Counted from the first letter of the stretch, positions 1 through 6,403 are shown. The stretch: DNA of 8,049 nucleotides from Chloroflexi bacterium RIFCSPLOWO2_02_FULL_71_16 (GCA_001795345.1 MGON01000021.1:1-8049), one strand, 5' to 3'. The notes: generated by a model from the sequence alone, not told the origin. Translations and numbers: made by a program.

Positions 1-83
1 AGGAACGCGAGCGCCACGCCGCGGAGGCGGGTCGCGCCGTTCGCGAGGAGCGTCGTCAGGGCGACGGCAGCGAGCAGCGCCAC
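1..83 (-). CDS. Partial hydrophobic membrane protein (N-terminal fragment)
   Basis: The minus strand opens with a GTG at 83-81 and stays open for 27 codons to the left edge. It reads as a hydrophobic N-terminus (MALLAAVALTTLL, then ANGATRLRGVALAF), which looks like a first membrane helix followed by a short basic turn. It begins 15 bp after the stop codon of the upstream antiporter-like gene on the same strand, so the two are probably co-transcribed. Small subunits such as HyfE or MnhC/NuoK-like proteins often sit beside NuoL/M-like genes and start this way. The fragment is too short to assign, and the ribosome binding site is weak, so the exact start is uncertain. Confidence 0.45.
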   Translation of the reverse strand, partial: MALLAAVALTTLLANGATRLRGVALAF

Positions 84-98
84 TCTAGTGCCGCGCCA

Positions 99-1853
99 CT
101 AGCGGACCGTCCATACGAGCAGCCCGACGATCAGCACCGTCGCGAGCCAGACGCCCGCGCGGCCCTCGAACAGCGCGAAGGCCGCGTTCGCCCGGACCGT
201 CGCGACCTCGAGCGTGCGGAAGATGCCGATGCCCACGGGGACCGGGTCGAGGACGTGGATGGCCGGGCCCGACCGCTCGGCGACGAGCTCGAGGTAGGGG
301 AGGAGCGGCCGCACGGTCCGCGCGAGCACGACGACGAGGGTGGCGGTCGCCGCGATCGCGCCCAGCAGCAGCGGGTCCGACGCCGTCCGCGACGCGACGT
401 GTTCGCGCGCGATCGGCTCCAGCGCGACGGTCACGGCCGACCCGAGCACCGCGAGGAGCAGCGCGCCGATCCCCGATGCGATGTCCAGGCCGGGCGGTAC
501 CTCCGCGATCCGGAAGTGCCGGCCGACCTGCGCGAGCTCGAGGGCGACCAGCAGCGCCGCGGCGGTGATCCCGAGGACCGCCGTCGCCGTGTCCGGCGCC
601 GCACCGGCCCCGATCGCGGCGGCCGCGACGCCGGCAAGGAAAGCCGCGGAGCCGCCGACGAGCGCGACATAGTCCCGGTGAGGCTCGAGCCAGGAGGCGG
701 TCGCGAGGGCTGAGACCGCGCGCGCGGCGAGCGCGAGCAGACCGCCGGCGACGGCCAGCGACGAGCCCGTCGCGATGCCGATCCAGAGCACGACGAGCCC
801 GAGGTCGCTGCGGACGGCCGGCCACCGCTCCGGCACCGCGAGCGAGCTCACGGCCGCGTAAGCGATCGTGAGGATCGCGCCGAGGAGCACGAGATGCGCC
901 CAGGTCACGACGGGATAGAGCGCCAGGAGCGCTAGCCCCGCCGCGCCGAGGACGATCGGGCGCACCGGCATTCCGCGCGTGCGCACCGCGGAGACCGCGA
1001 CCGCCACGAGCAGCACCACGGCGAGCGCCAGGCGGGTCTCCGGATCCATGCCCGGCAGCGGGATCTGGGTCGGCTCGATGCGGCCGGAGCCGAACAGCCT
1101 GAGCAGCAGCAGGGATCCCGCGATCCCGGTGGGCATGAGGATCAGTCCGCCGAGCGGGCCCGGGTCCGGGACGTCGTCGGTGTCGAAGCTCCACGCGACC
1201 ACCGGATAGAGGCCCGCGAAGAGCAGAGCGCCGATCGTCGCCGCGAGCGTGGCGCCCAGCGTGAGCGCGCCGGCCGGGATCTCGCCGAGCTCGAACGAAG
1301 CGCTCCCGTGTCTCGAGACGAGCAGCGCGGCGAGGACCCAGGCCTGCAGCCCTACGGCGAGATAGGCGGCGGCGCGCGCCGTCGCCCCCGCTGGTGCGAC
1401 CGCGAGGAGGGCCAGCACCGTGAACGCCGACATCACGGCGAGCACCACGATCGCCGCGACGAGATCGACCGTGACGACGGTGGCGATCCCGACGAGCCCG
1501 AGCGCGAGCACCAGCGCGGGGAGGGCCGGATGGCGCCGCTCGGAGCGTGCGGCCGTCGCCAGCGCGGCGCCGGCGAATGCGACGACGAGCGCGACGGCGA
1601 CCGCCGCGAGCGCGTCGACGCGGTACGAGGCCTCGATGGTCGGTCCGCCGACGGCGGACCACTCCCACAGTGCGCGTCCCTCGGGGTGCTCCGGATCGAC
1701 GCGCTGCTGCAGGGCGACCGGAAGCGCCGCGCCCGTGACCACGAGCAACGTTCCGAGCAGGTGTGACCACGTTCCGCGCCGCTGCAGGGAGAAGAGAAGT
1801 CCGCTGATCGCCAACGCCACGGCCGAGGGAACGAGGGGAAGCTCAGCTGGCAT
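99..1853 (-). CDS. Divergent NuoL/M/N-HyfB-like proton-antiporter-family membrane protein
   Basis: This is a 584-residue, almost wholly hydrophobic protein with about 15-17 predicted membrane helices. It resembles the proton-conducting subunits of complex I, Mrp antiporters and group-4 hydrogenases. The visible landmarks are YRVDALAAV at 77-85 (the family's F/Y-x-V-D-x-L segment), VDLVAAIVVLAVMSAF at 129-144 (aligning with the helix that normally has F-W-E), YPVVAWSFD at 216-224 (aligning with K-M-P-x-x-P-L-H-x-W) and LILMPTGIAG at 237-246 (aligning with the K-containing helix 8). At each of these sites the usual charged residue is gone: the Glu is Ala139, the Lys before the conserved Pro is Leu215, and the helix-8 Lys is Met/Pro. 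These alignments were made by eye. The ATG at 1853 has AGGG only 3 nt upstream. A second membrane gene follows 15 bp downstream. A structural or assembly role, rather than proton pumping, is inferred. Family membership is fairly likely; the subunit identity is not settled. Confidence 0.72.
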   Translation of the reverse strand: MPAELPLVPSAVALAISGLLFSLQRRGTWSHLLGTLLVVTGAALPVALQQRVDPEHPEGRALWEWSAVGGPTIEASYRVDALAAVAVALVVAFAGAALATAARSERRHPALPALVLALGLVGIATVVTVDLVAAIVVLAVMSAFTVLALLAVAPAGATARAAAYLAVGLQAWVLAALLVSRHGSASFELGEIPAGALTLGATLAATIGALLFAGLYPVVAWSFDTDDVPDPGPLGGLILMPTGIAGSLLLLRLFGSGRIEPTQIPLPGMDPETRLALAVVLLVAVAVSAVRTRGMPVRPIVLGAAGLALLALYPVVTWAHLVLLGAILTIAYAAVSSLAVPERWPAVRSDLGLVVLWIGIATGSSLAVAGGLLALAARAVSALATASWLEPHRDYVALVGGSAAFLAGVAAAAIGAGAAPDTATAVLGITAAALLVALELAQVGRHFRIAEVPPGLDIASGIGALLLAVLGSAVTVALEPIAREHVASRTASDPLLLGAIAATATLVVVLARTVRPLLPYLELVAERSGPAIHVLDPVPVGIGIFRTLEVATVRANAAFALFEGRAGVWLATVLIVGLLVWTVR

Positions 1854-1879
1854 GGACCCTGCGGTAAGGTAGCCGAACG
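1854..1879. promoter_or_regulatory. 26-bp divergent start-to-start intergenic region
   Basis: Only 26 bp separate the ATG of the minus-strand membrane gene from the TTG of rpoN. The plus strand holds TAAGGT at 1865-1870, whose AAGG serves as the rpoN ribosome binding site. The TAA at 1865-1867 is in frame with rpoN, so translation must start after it. The minus strand holds AGGG (plus-strand 1857-1860) just before its ATG. There is no room for two complete conventional promoters here, so promoter elements must lie inside the opposing coding sequences or be shared. The overlapping TAAGGT (plus) and TACCTT (minus, 1871-1866) both loosely match a -10 hexamer, but no convincing -35 box was seen. 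Confidence 0.4.
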
Positions 1880-3316
1880 TTGGACATCAGACTCCTCCCA
1901 CAGCTACAGCAGAAGGTCACGCCCAAGCAGATCGCCGCGAATTACATCCTCCAGCTCTCTTCCATGGAGCTCCAGGACGTCGTGAACCAGGAGCTCGAGG
2001 AGAACCCCGCGCTCGACCTCGAGGAGCAGCAGAACTGTCCCCTGTGCGGCGCGGAGCTCACCGGTCGCGTGTGCCTCCGCTGCTTCGGCAACGGAACGCG
2101 CGCCCAGCAGGCCACCTACACGCAAGACAACGAGCCGCTCGAGGGCGCCAGCCTCACGATGCGCGACGACGACGACGACGAATTCGACCCGATCGCCCGC
2201 GTCGGATCGGAGCAGACGCTCGCGGAGCACATCAGCTGGAACATGCGCGTGCTGCTGCCGAGGCGGCTCCACCCGGTCGCCGAGCACATCATCGGGAACC
2301 TCAACGAGCTCGGCTACCTCGAGGTACCGATCGAGGACGTCGCGAAGGCGACGCAGGTGTCGGTGGCGGACGCGGAGCTCGCGCTCAAGGCGATCCAGTC
2401 CATCGAGCCGCTCGGTCTGGGCGCACGCGACACGCGCGAATGCCTCCTCATCCAGATCGACCGGCTGGTCGAGCTCGGAGAGCACGTTCCGCCACGCGCG
2501 CGCGAGATAGTGGCCGACCACCTACGCGAGCTCGGCGAGCACAAGTTCGGCGACATCGCCCAGGCCCTCAGGACCTCCCGCGAAGAGGTGCAGAACGCAT
2601 TCGAATGGGTCAAGGCCGACCTGAATCCGTATCCGGCCAACGCCTTCGCGCAGGGACCCGGGGGCGAGGTGGGCCAGCGGGGCTCGAGCCTGCGCCCGGA
2701 CGTGATCATCACGCGCAACGAGGACGGCGAGCTCGAGGTCGAGGTCGTCGAATCGCGACGGTTCGCGCTCCGCGTGAACCCCGTCTACCGGGAGCTGGTG
2801 GGGCAGCTCCAGGCGGCGCGCAGCGGCAACGGACCGGTCGTCGCGATGAACGACCAGGAGCGGCAGCACATCCGCGAGTACGTTACGCGCGCGAAGTTCT
2901 TCATCGACAACATCAACCAGCGCCGACAGACGATGCTGCGGATCACCCAGGTCATCGTCGAATGCCAGCGGGAGTTCCTCGAGAGCGGTGTCCAGCATCT
3001 CCGGCCGCTCACGCGCGCGGAGGTCGGCGAGCGCATCGGCATGCACGAGTCGACCGTGAGCCGCGCGACGGCCGGGAAGTTCGCGCTCCTTCCGGTGGGG
3101 CGCGTGATCCCGTTCTCCGACTTCTTCACCGCCTCGCTCGGCGTGAAGGACGTCATCAAGGAGATCATCGCCGCGGAGGACAGCTCACGACCGTACTCCG
3201 ACCAGGAGATCGTGGAGAAGCTCCGCGGCGACCACGGGATCATCCTCGCGCGCCGGACCGTGGCGAAGTACCGCGAGGAGCTGCAGATCCTGCCCGCGCG
3301 CCTCCGCAAGCGCTAG
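1880..3316 (+). CDS. rpoN: RNA polymerase sigma-54 factor with embedded Cys4 zinc-ribbon-like motif
   Basis: Sigma-54 directs core RNA polymerase to -24/-12 promoters and needs an AAA+ activator to melt DNA. At 478 residues it has typical family length. Gln-rich region I spans about 4-49 (LLPQLQQKV to ENPALDLEE). The core-binding domain spans about 110-310, including IIGNLNELGYL and LGLGARDTRECL. The HTH is at about 377-400 (IGMHESTVSRATAGK) with PVGRVIPFSDFF after it, and the RpoN box ARRTVAKYRE is at 457-466. All hallmark regions are intact, so it should be functional. Between region I and the core-binding domain sit C53-x2-C-x8-C-x2-C68 and an acidic run, DDDDDE at 96-101. The start is a TTG at 1880: an in-frame TAA at 1865 excludes anything earlier, and AAGG lies about 10 nt upstream. 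No activator gene is in the window. The gene converges on, and overlaps by 4 bp, the small HTH gene. Confidence 0.97.
   Translation: MDIRLLPQLQQKVTPKQIAANYILQLSSMELQDVVNQELEENPALDLEEQQNCPLCGAELTGRVCLRCFGNGTRAQQATYTQDNEPLEGASLTMRDDDDDEFDPIARVGSEQTLAEHISWNMRVLLPRRLHPVAEHIIGNLNELGYLEVPIEDVAKATQVSVADAELALKAIQSIEPLGLGARDTRECLLIQIDRLVELGEHVPPRAREIVADHLRELGEHKFGDIAQALRTSREEVQNAFEWVKADLNPYPANAFAQGPGGEVGQRGSSLRPDVIITRNEDGELEVEVVESRRFALRVNPVYRELVGQLQAARSGNGPVVAMNDQERQHIREYVTRAKFFIDNINQRRQTMLRITQVIVECQREFLESGVQHLRPLTRAEVGERIGMHESTVSRATAGKFALLPVGRVIPFSDFFTASLGVKDVIKEIIAAEDSSRPYSDQEIVEKLRGDHGIILARRTVAKYREELQILPARLRKR
2165..2179 (+). repeat. (GAC)5 trinucleotide run in rpoN encoding poly-Asp
   Basis: Five perfect GAC codons encode Asp96-Asp100 in the acidic linker of RpoN, followed by Glu101. 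Slippage here would change the length of the linker without breaking the frame. It corresponds to the acidic region II found in many sigma-54 proteins, so it is probably a normal low-complexity linker. Confidence 0.6.
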
Positions 3317-3597
3317 CTGGTCTTCGTCTTCCCCTTGAGCGACGAATTGCCCTTCGCGGGGGCCTGACCCAGCGCGGCGCCCAGCTCGTCCACGGAGGCC
3401 GACTCGATCTTGTAGCCGAAGGCCGTGCGGTGGACGCCGGGCAGCCCGCTCTGACGCAGCGCGTCGCGCAGCGAGTGCTCGCGCCACCCGAGCTTCGTGG
3501 CCAGCTCGGCCGTCGTCAGCCAGTCCCGGTCGGCGCTCTTCGTCTTCTCGGCGGCGCTCGCCTTCTCCTGCTTCTTGGGGCTCTTCTGCGGTGGCAT
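3313..3597 (-). CDS. Small Lys-rich helix-turn-helix DNA-binding protein
   Basis: This is a 94-residue protein in three parts. A Lys/Gln-rich, probably disordered N-terminus covers 1-24. A compact domain at about 25-76 contains WLTTAELATKLGWREHSLRD and then a Gly-Tyr beta-wing-like segment (HRTAFGYKIESASVDEL). A Lys-rich tail covers 82-94. The TTAELATKLGW pattern is typical of MerR/excisionase-type winged HTH domains, so DNA binding is likely; the target is unknown. No integrase or phage gene is nearby, so a phage excisionase is less likely than a housekeeping DNA-binding protein. The ATG at 3597 has AGAGG about 12 nt upstream (plus-strand 3610-3614). The stop codon overlaps the rpoN stop. 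The gene is divergent from hppA. Confidence 0.75.
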   Translation of the reverse strand: MPPQKSPKKQEKASAAEKTKSADRDWLTTAELATKLGWREHSLRDALRQSGLPGVHRTAFGYKIESASVDELGAALGQAPAKGNSSLKGKTKTS

Positions 3598-3679
3598 ACG
3601 CCGAGCGTACCTCTTTTAATGCGCTCAACGCGCACTCCTGTACAGCGGTAGATGTCCGAGACGAGAGCTGCGTTGTTCG

Positions 3680-3718
3680 CGGCGACTCCGCCTTGCGGCT
3701 CCGTCGCTTGCTGCGCCG
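3680..3718. other. Imperfect GC-rich stem-loop between the HTH gene and hppA
   Basis: GCGAC (3682-3686) can pair with GTCGC (3703-3707). Inside it CCGC (3688-3691) pairs with GCGG (3695-3698) around a CTT loop. An alternative outer pairing joins CGGCG (3680-3684) with CGCCG (3714-3718). It lies about 120 bp upstream of the hppA start codon and could be part of its leader or a small dispersed palindrome. No known riboswitch was recognised. Confidence 0.35.
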
Positions 3719-3828
3719 TTTTGCCCTAGAATGCCCACAGCGCTGCGGACCCCTCCGTCGGGTCGAGCGCTCCTTTCTTGTCCATGAACTCGGGGTAGGC
3801 CGGTCGGTGGCGCCCGGCGCCCGCTTTT

Positions 3829-3834
3829 GGAGGT
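3829..3834 (+). promoter_or_regulatory. Strong Shine-Dalgarno for hppA
   Basis: GGAGGT lies 6 nt before the GTG at 3841. It fixes the hppA start, and the protein's first membrane helix begins a few residues later. A TAGAAT at 3727-3732 upstream resembles a -10 box but has no clear -35 partner. Confidence 0.75.
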
Positions 3835-3840
3835 CCTCGC

Positions 3841-5967
3841 GTGGAACTGTCGCCCCTGCTCTGGATCGTCCCGATCTCGGGTGTCGTCGCCATCGCCGTC
3901 GCCGCGTACTTCGCCTACGACGTCCTGAAGAGCGACACCGGATCTCCCGAGATGCAGCGCGTCGCCGGCGCCATCTACGTGGCCGCGGTCGCGTTCATGA
4001 AGCGCCAGTACCGCACCATCGCGATCCTCGCACTGGTCGGCGCCGCCCTCGTCGGCTTCGTCGTCTATCAGTGGGAGCGCGTGCCCGGGATCTCGCAGGA
4101 GGAGCTCGCGCTCAAGACCGCGTTCGCCTTCCTCGTCGGCGCGAGCGCCTCGATGCTCTCAGGGATCATCGGCATGTTCGTCGCCGTGAAGTCGAACCTC
4201 CGCACGGCCGCCGCCGCGCGGACCAGCCTCGGCGACGCCCTCCGGATCTCGCTCCGCGGCGGAGCGGTGTCCGGCATCCTCGTCGTGGGACTCTCGCTCA
4301 TCGGCGTGTTCGCCATCTTCATCGCCTACAACGGGTTCGCGCGCCCGGACGAGGCGCCGTTCACGATCGTCGGGTTCGGGTTCGGAGCGTCGTTCGTGGC
4401 GCTGTTCGCGCAGCTCGGCGGCGGGATCTACACCAAGGCCGCGGACCTCGGCGCCGATCTGGTCGGCAAGATCGAGGCGGGCATCCCGGAGGACGACCCC
4501 CGGAACGCCGCCGTGGTGGCGGATCTCGTCGGAGACAACGTGGGGGACTGCGCCGGCCGTGGCGCCGACCTCTTCGAGTCCACGGCCGCCGAGAACATCG
4601 GCGCGATGATCCTCGGCGTCGCGATCTTCGCGGCGACCCAGAACCCGCTCTGGATCCTCTTCCCGCTCGTCGTCCGTGGCTTCGGCCTGGTCGCGAGCGT
4701 GATCGGCATCTTCCTCGTACGGGGTCGCGAGACCGGGGACCCCATGGACTCGCTGAACCTCGGCTCGTACGTCGTCACGGCGCTCTCCATCGTCTTCATG
4801 TGGTTCACGACGAACCAGATGCTCAACGAGGAGGGTGGCGGGCACTGGTTCTTCTACGCGGGGGTCGTCGGCATCCTCACCAGCCAGGTGTTCGTGTACA
4901 TCACCCGCTACTACACGTCGGGCAACTCGCGGCCCGTGCAGGAGATCGCGCAGGCGGCGAAGACGGGTCCCGCCACCACGATCATCTCCGGTACGGCCGT
5001 CGGCTACGAGACGACGGCTCCGTCGATCATCGCCATCTCCGTCGCCCTGTTCGGCGCCTACTGGTTCGGTCTCCAGTGGGAGGCGCAGACCGGCCTGACC
5101 CACGGCGGCATCTACGGCACTGCGGTGGCGACCATGGGCATGCTCATGAGCGCGGCGTTCATCCTGGCGATGGACACGTTCGGGCCGATCACCGACAACG
5201 CCGCGGGGGTCGCGACCATGGCCAAGGCCCCGCACGACATGCGCGACCGGCTCGACCGCCTCGACGCCGCGGGCAACACGACGAAGGCGCTCACGAAGGG
5301 CTACGCGGTCGCGTCGGCCGCGCTCGCCGCGTTCCTGCTCTTCTCGGCGTACCTCGAGCGCGTCGCGCAGCTGACCGGAAAGCCGTTCGACACCGTCAAC
5401 CTCGCAAAGGTCGAGGTCTTCATCGGCGGGCTGCTCGGGGCGATGCTCGTGTACATCTTCAGCTCCCTCGCGATCCGCGCGGTCGGCCGTGCCGGCGGCG
5501 CGATCATCGAGGAGGTCCGGCGCCAGTTCCGCGAGCACCCCGGGATCATGGATGGCAGCGAGCAGCCGGACTACGCGCGCGTCGTCGACATCACCACCGC
5601 TTCCGCTCTCCGCAACATGATCGCGCCCGGACTGCTCGCGGTCGGAGCGCCCATCCTCGTCGGCATCGTGCTGAAGGCCGAGGCGATGGCCGCCTTCCTC
5701 ATGATCGGCACGATGTCCGGCGTCATCCTCGCGACCGTCCTGAACAACGGCGGCGGCGCCTGGGACAACGCGAAGAAGTACATCGAGCTCGGCTACCTGA
5801 AGGACGCCGCCGGGAACGCGATCGGGAAGGGAACACCCGCACACGCGGCTGCCGTCGTCGGCGACACCGTCGGCGATCCCTTCAAGGACACGGCCGGTCC
5901 GAGCCTGCACGTTCTGGTCAAGTTGCTCTCGACGATCACACTGGTCCTCGCGCCACTGTTCATCTAG
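3841..5967 (+). CDS. hppA: K+-independent proton-translocating membrane pyrophosphatase
   Basis: This integral membrane enzyme hydrolyses pyrophosphate to phosphate and pumps H+ across the cytoplasmic membrane. The 708 residues match the family length, with about 16 helices. The substrate- and Mg-binding signatures are present: DLGADLVGKIEAG at 202-214, GIPEDDPRN at 214-222, VGDNVGDCAG at 230-239 followed by DLFE at 243-246, and near the C-terminus GGAWDNAKKYIE and GDTVGDPFKDTAGPS. GNTTKALTKG at 478-487 carries Lys482 and Thr485. In this family Lys and Thr there mark K+-independent H+ pumps, whereas K+-dependent enzymes have Ala and usually Gly. The GTG start has a strong GGAGGT 6 nt upstream. 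The gene appears monocistronic: a GC hairpin lies 6 nt past its stop. A likely role is energy conservation from biosynthetic pyrophosphate. The family is certain and the ion type very likely. Confidence 0.98.
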   Translation: MELSPLLWIVPISGVVAIAVAAYFAYDVLKSDTGSPEMQRVAGAIYVAAVAFMKRQYRTIAILALVGAALVGFVVYQWERVPGISQEELALKTAFAFLVGASASMLSGIIGMFVAVKSNLRTAAAARTSLGDALRISLRGGAVSGILVVGLSLIGVFAIFIAYNGFARPDEAPFTIVGFGFGASFVALFAQLGGGIYTKAADLGADLVGKIEAGIPEDDPRNAAVVADLVGDNVGDCAGRGADLFESTAAENIGAMILGVAIFAATQNPLWILFPLVVRGFGLVASVIGIFLVRGRETGDPMDSLNLGSYVVTALSIVFMWFTTNQMLNEEGGGHWFFYAGVVGILTSQVFVYITRYYTSGNSRPVQEIAQAAKTGPATTIISGTAVGYETTAPSIIAISVALFGAYWFGLQWEAQTGLTHGGIYGTAVATMGMLMSAAFILAMDTFGPITDNAAGVATMAKAPHDMRDRLDRLDAAGNTTKALTKGYAVASAALAAFLLFSAYLERVAQLTGKPFDTVNLAKVEVFIGGLLGAMLVYIFSSLAIRAVGRAGGAIIEEVRRQFREHPGIMDGSEQPDYARVVDITTASALRNMIAPGLLAVGAPILVGIVLKAEAMAAFLMIGTMSGVILATVLNNGGGAWDNAKKYIELGYLKDAAGNAIGKGTPAHAAAVVGDTVGDPFKDTAGPSLHVLVKLLSTITLVLAPLFI

Positions 5968-5973
5968 GACGAC

Positions 5974-5997
5974 CGGGCCCGCGAGCCGCGGAGCCCG
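5974..5997 (+). terminator. Strong GC hairpin right after hppA, no U-tract
   Basis: CGGGC-CCGCG (5974-5983), loop AGC, CGCGG (5987-5991), a single bulged A, then GCCCG (5993-5997) form a 10-bp stem. It starts 6 nt after the hppA stop. The sequence after it (TGAAGCGG) lacks a T-run, so it is not a textbook intrinsic terminator. It could protect the mRNA 3' end or act as a GC-only terminator. Confidence 0.5.
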
Positions 5998-6048
5998 TGA
6001 AGCGGACCGGCCGAGGCGGAAGCCAGGCCGGACGCAGAGGGAGGGGTC

Positions 6049-6279
6049 ATGCGATCGAGCGGGTTCCCTTGCCGGTACGGCGGCTGTGAGCGCTCCTACC
6101 CCGTTCAGGATCAGAGCTCGATGGCCGCTCTGACCGCCGCGAGCGCCGCGCGATCGGCGCACGAGATCGCCGACCACGACTACCACCACGCCACGCTCCC
6201 CGAGGCCCCGCGCCTCACCAGCTATCGCGCGATCCGGCGGCCGAAGGACGCGGCCACTTCACGCCCTTCGGGCATCTAG
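6049..6279 (+). CDS. Small protein with C2H2-zinc-finger-like Cys/His pattern
   Basis: The 76-residue product reads FPCRYGGCERSY near its start and AARSAHEIADHDYHH further on. This gives C8-x4-C13-x24-H38-x4-H43, with Tyr17 at the position where zinc fingers have an aromatic residue and an Ala-rich helix-like stretch leading to the His pair. It resembles a C2H2 finger with a longer Cys-to-His spacing, so zinc binding is plausible but inferred. The start is well supported: GAGGGAGGGG ends 2 nt before the ATG, and no other plus-strand frame here looks coding. The last 15 or so residues (RRPKDAATSRPSGI) look disordered, and the stop lies in the first 26-bp repeat. It is 81 bp downstream of hppA and separated from it by a hairpin. 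Its function is unknown; a spurious reading frame remains possible. Confidence 0.6.
   Translation: MRSSGFPCRYGGCERSYPVQDQSSMAALTAASAARSAHEIADHDYHHATLPEAPRLTSYRAIRRPKDAATSRPSGI
6263..6273 (+). other. Small GCCC-TTC-GGGC hairpin at the end of the C2H2-like gene
   Basis: GCCC (6263-6266) and GGGC (6270-6273) pair around a TTC loop, just before the stop codon of the small protein. The TTC triloop is the same as in the three hairpins of the adjacent tandem repeats, so it makes a fourth hairpin in the cluster. Confidence 0.45.
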
Positions 6280-6354
6280 CCTTCGTCGCGCTTCGCGCGA
6301 TCTCGCCTTTGTCGCGCTTCGCGCAATTTCGCCTTTGTCGCGCTTCGCGCAATT
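6277..6354. repeat. Three tandem 26-bp hairpin-forming repeats
   Basis: Units at 6277-6302, 6303-6328 and 6329-6354 are directly adjacent. The second and third are identical and the first differs at 4 of 26 positions. Each holds GCGC-TTC-GCGC, a 4-bp stem with a TTC loop; in the first unit this extends to the perfect 6-bp stem TCGCGC/GCGCGA. T-runs (TTT) occur between hairpins. The 26-bp period is not a multiple of three, so any reading frame shifts at each unit, which argues against a protein repeat. There are no unique spacers, so this is not CRISPR. Possible roles are a terminator/barrier array between the small gene and the lipoprotein gene, or a REP-like element. Confidence 0.85.
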
Positions 6355-6379
6355 TCACTACTTGGTGATGCGGACACGT

Positions 6380-6396
6380 CCTAGGCAGCCCTAGGC
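6380..6396 (+). promoter_or_regulatory. Paired CCTAGGC direct repeats upstream of the lipoprotein gene
   Basis: CCTAGGC occurs at 6380-6386 and 6390-6396, 10 bp apart start to start. Each includes the palindrome CCTAGG, so the pair also forms an inverted repeat. The second copy ends 7 nt before the GTG at 6404. A repeat at one helical turn beside a start codon is what an operator looks like, but no regulator is known here and no clear -10/-35 pair was found nearby. A TCAC-N6-GTGA dyad lies just upstream at 6355-6368. Confidence 0.3.
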
Positions 6397-6403
6397 TGGA
6401 TCG

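Noticed and set aside
85..1770. Long Arg/Gly-rich minus-strand open frame of 561 codons
   Set aside because: It lies on the same DNA as the hydrophobic 584-residue membrane protein. Its composition (Arg, Gly and Ala runs without domains) is the usual out-of-frame shadow in GC-rich DNA.
3313..3597. Phage excisionase
   Set aside because: The HTH is excisionase/MerR-like, but there is no integrase, attachment repeat or other phage gene in the window.
3592..3606. Possible sigma-54 promoter (TGGCAT with GG-N10-GC)
   Set aside because: The -12 element reads GAGC rather than TTGC, and the site overlaps the start codon of the oppositely oriented HTH gene.
3591..6089. 832-codon plus-strand open frame across hppA
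   Set aside because: Arg/His-rich shadow of hppA in another frame; the hppA frame carries every family motif and a strong ribosome binding site.
4159..6189. 676-codon minus-strand open frame opposite hppA
   Set aside because: Antisense shadow full of Asp/Arg/Glu runs with no recognisable domain.
6277..6354. CRISPR array
   Set aside because: The repeats are directly adjacent with no unique spacers, and no cas genes are present.
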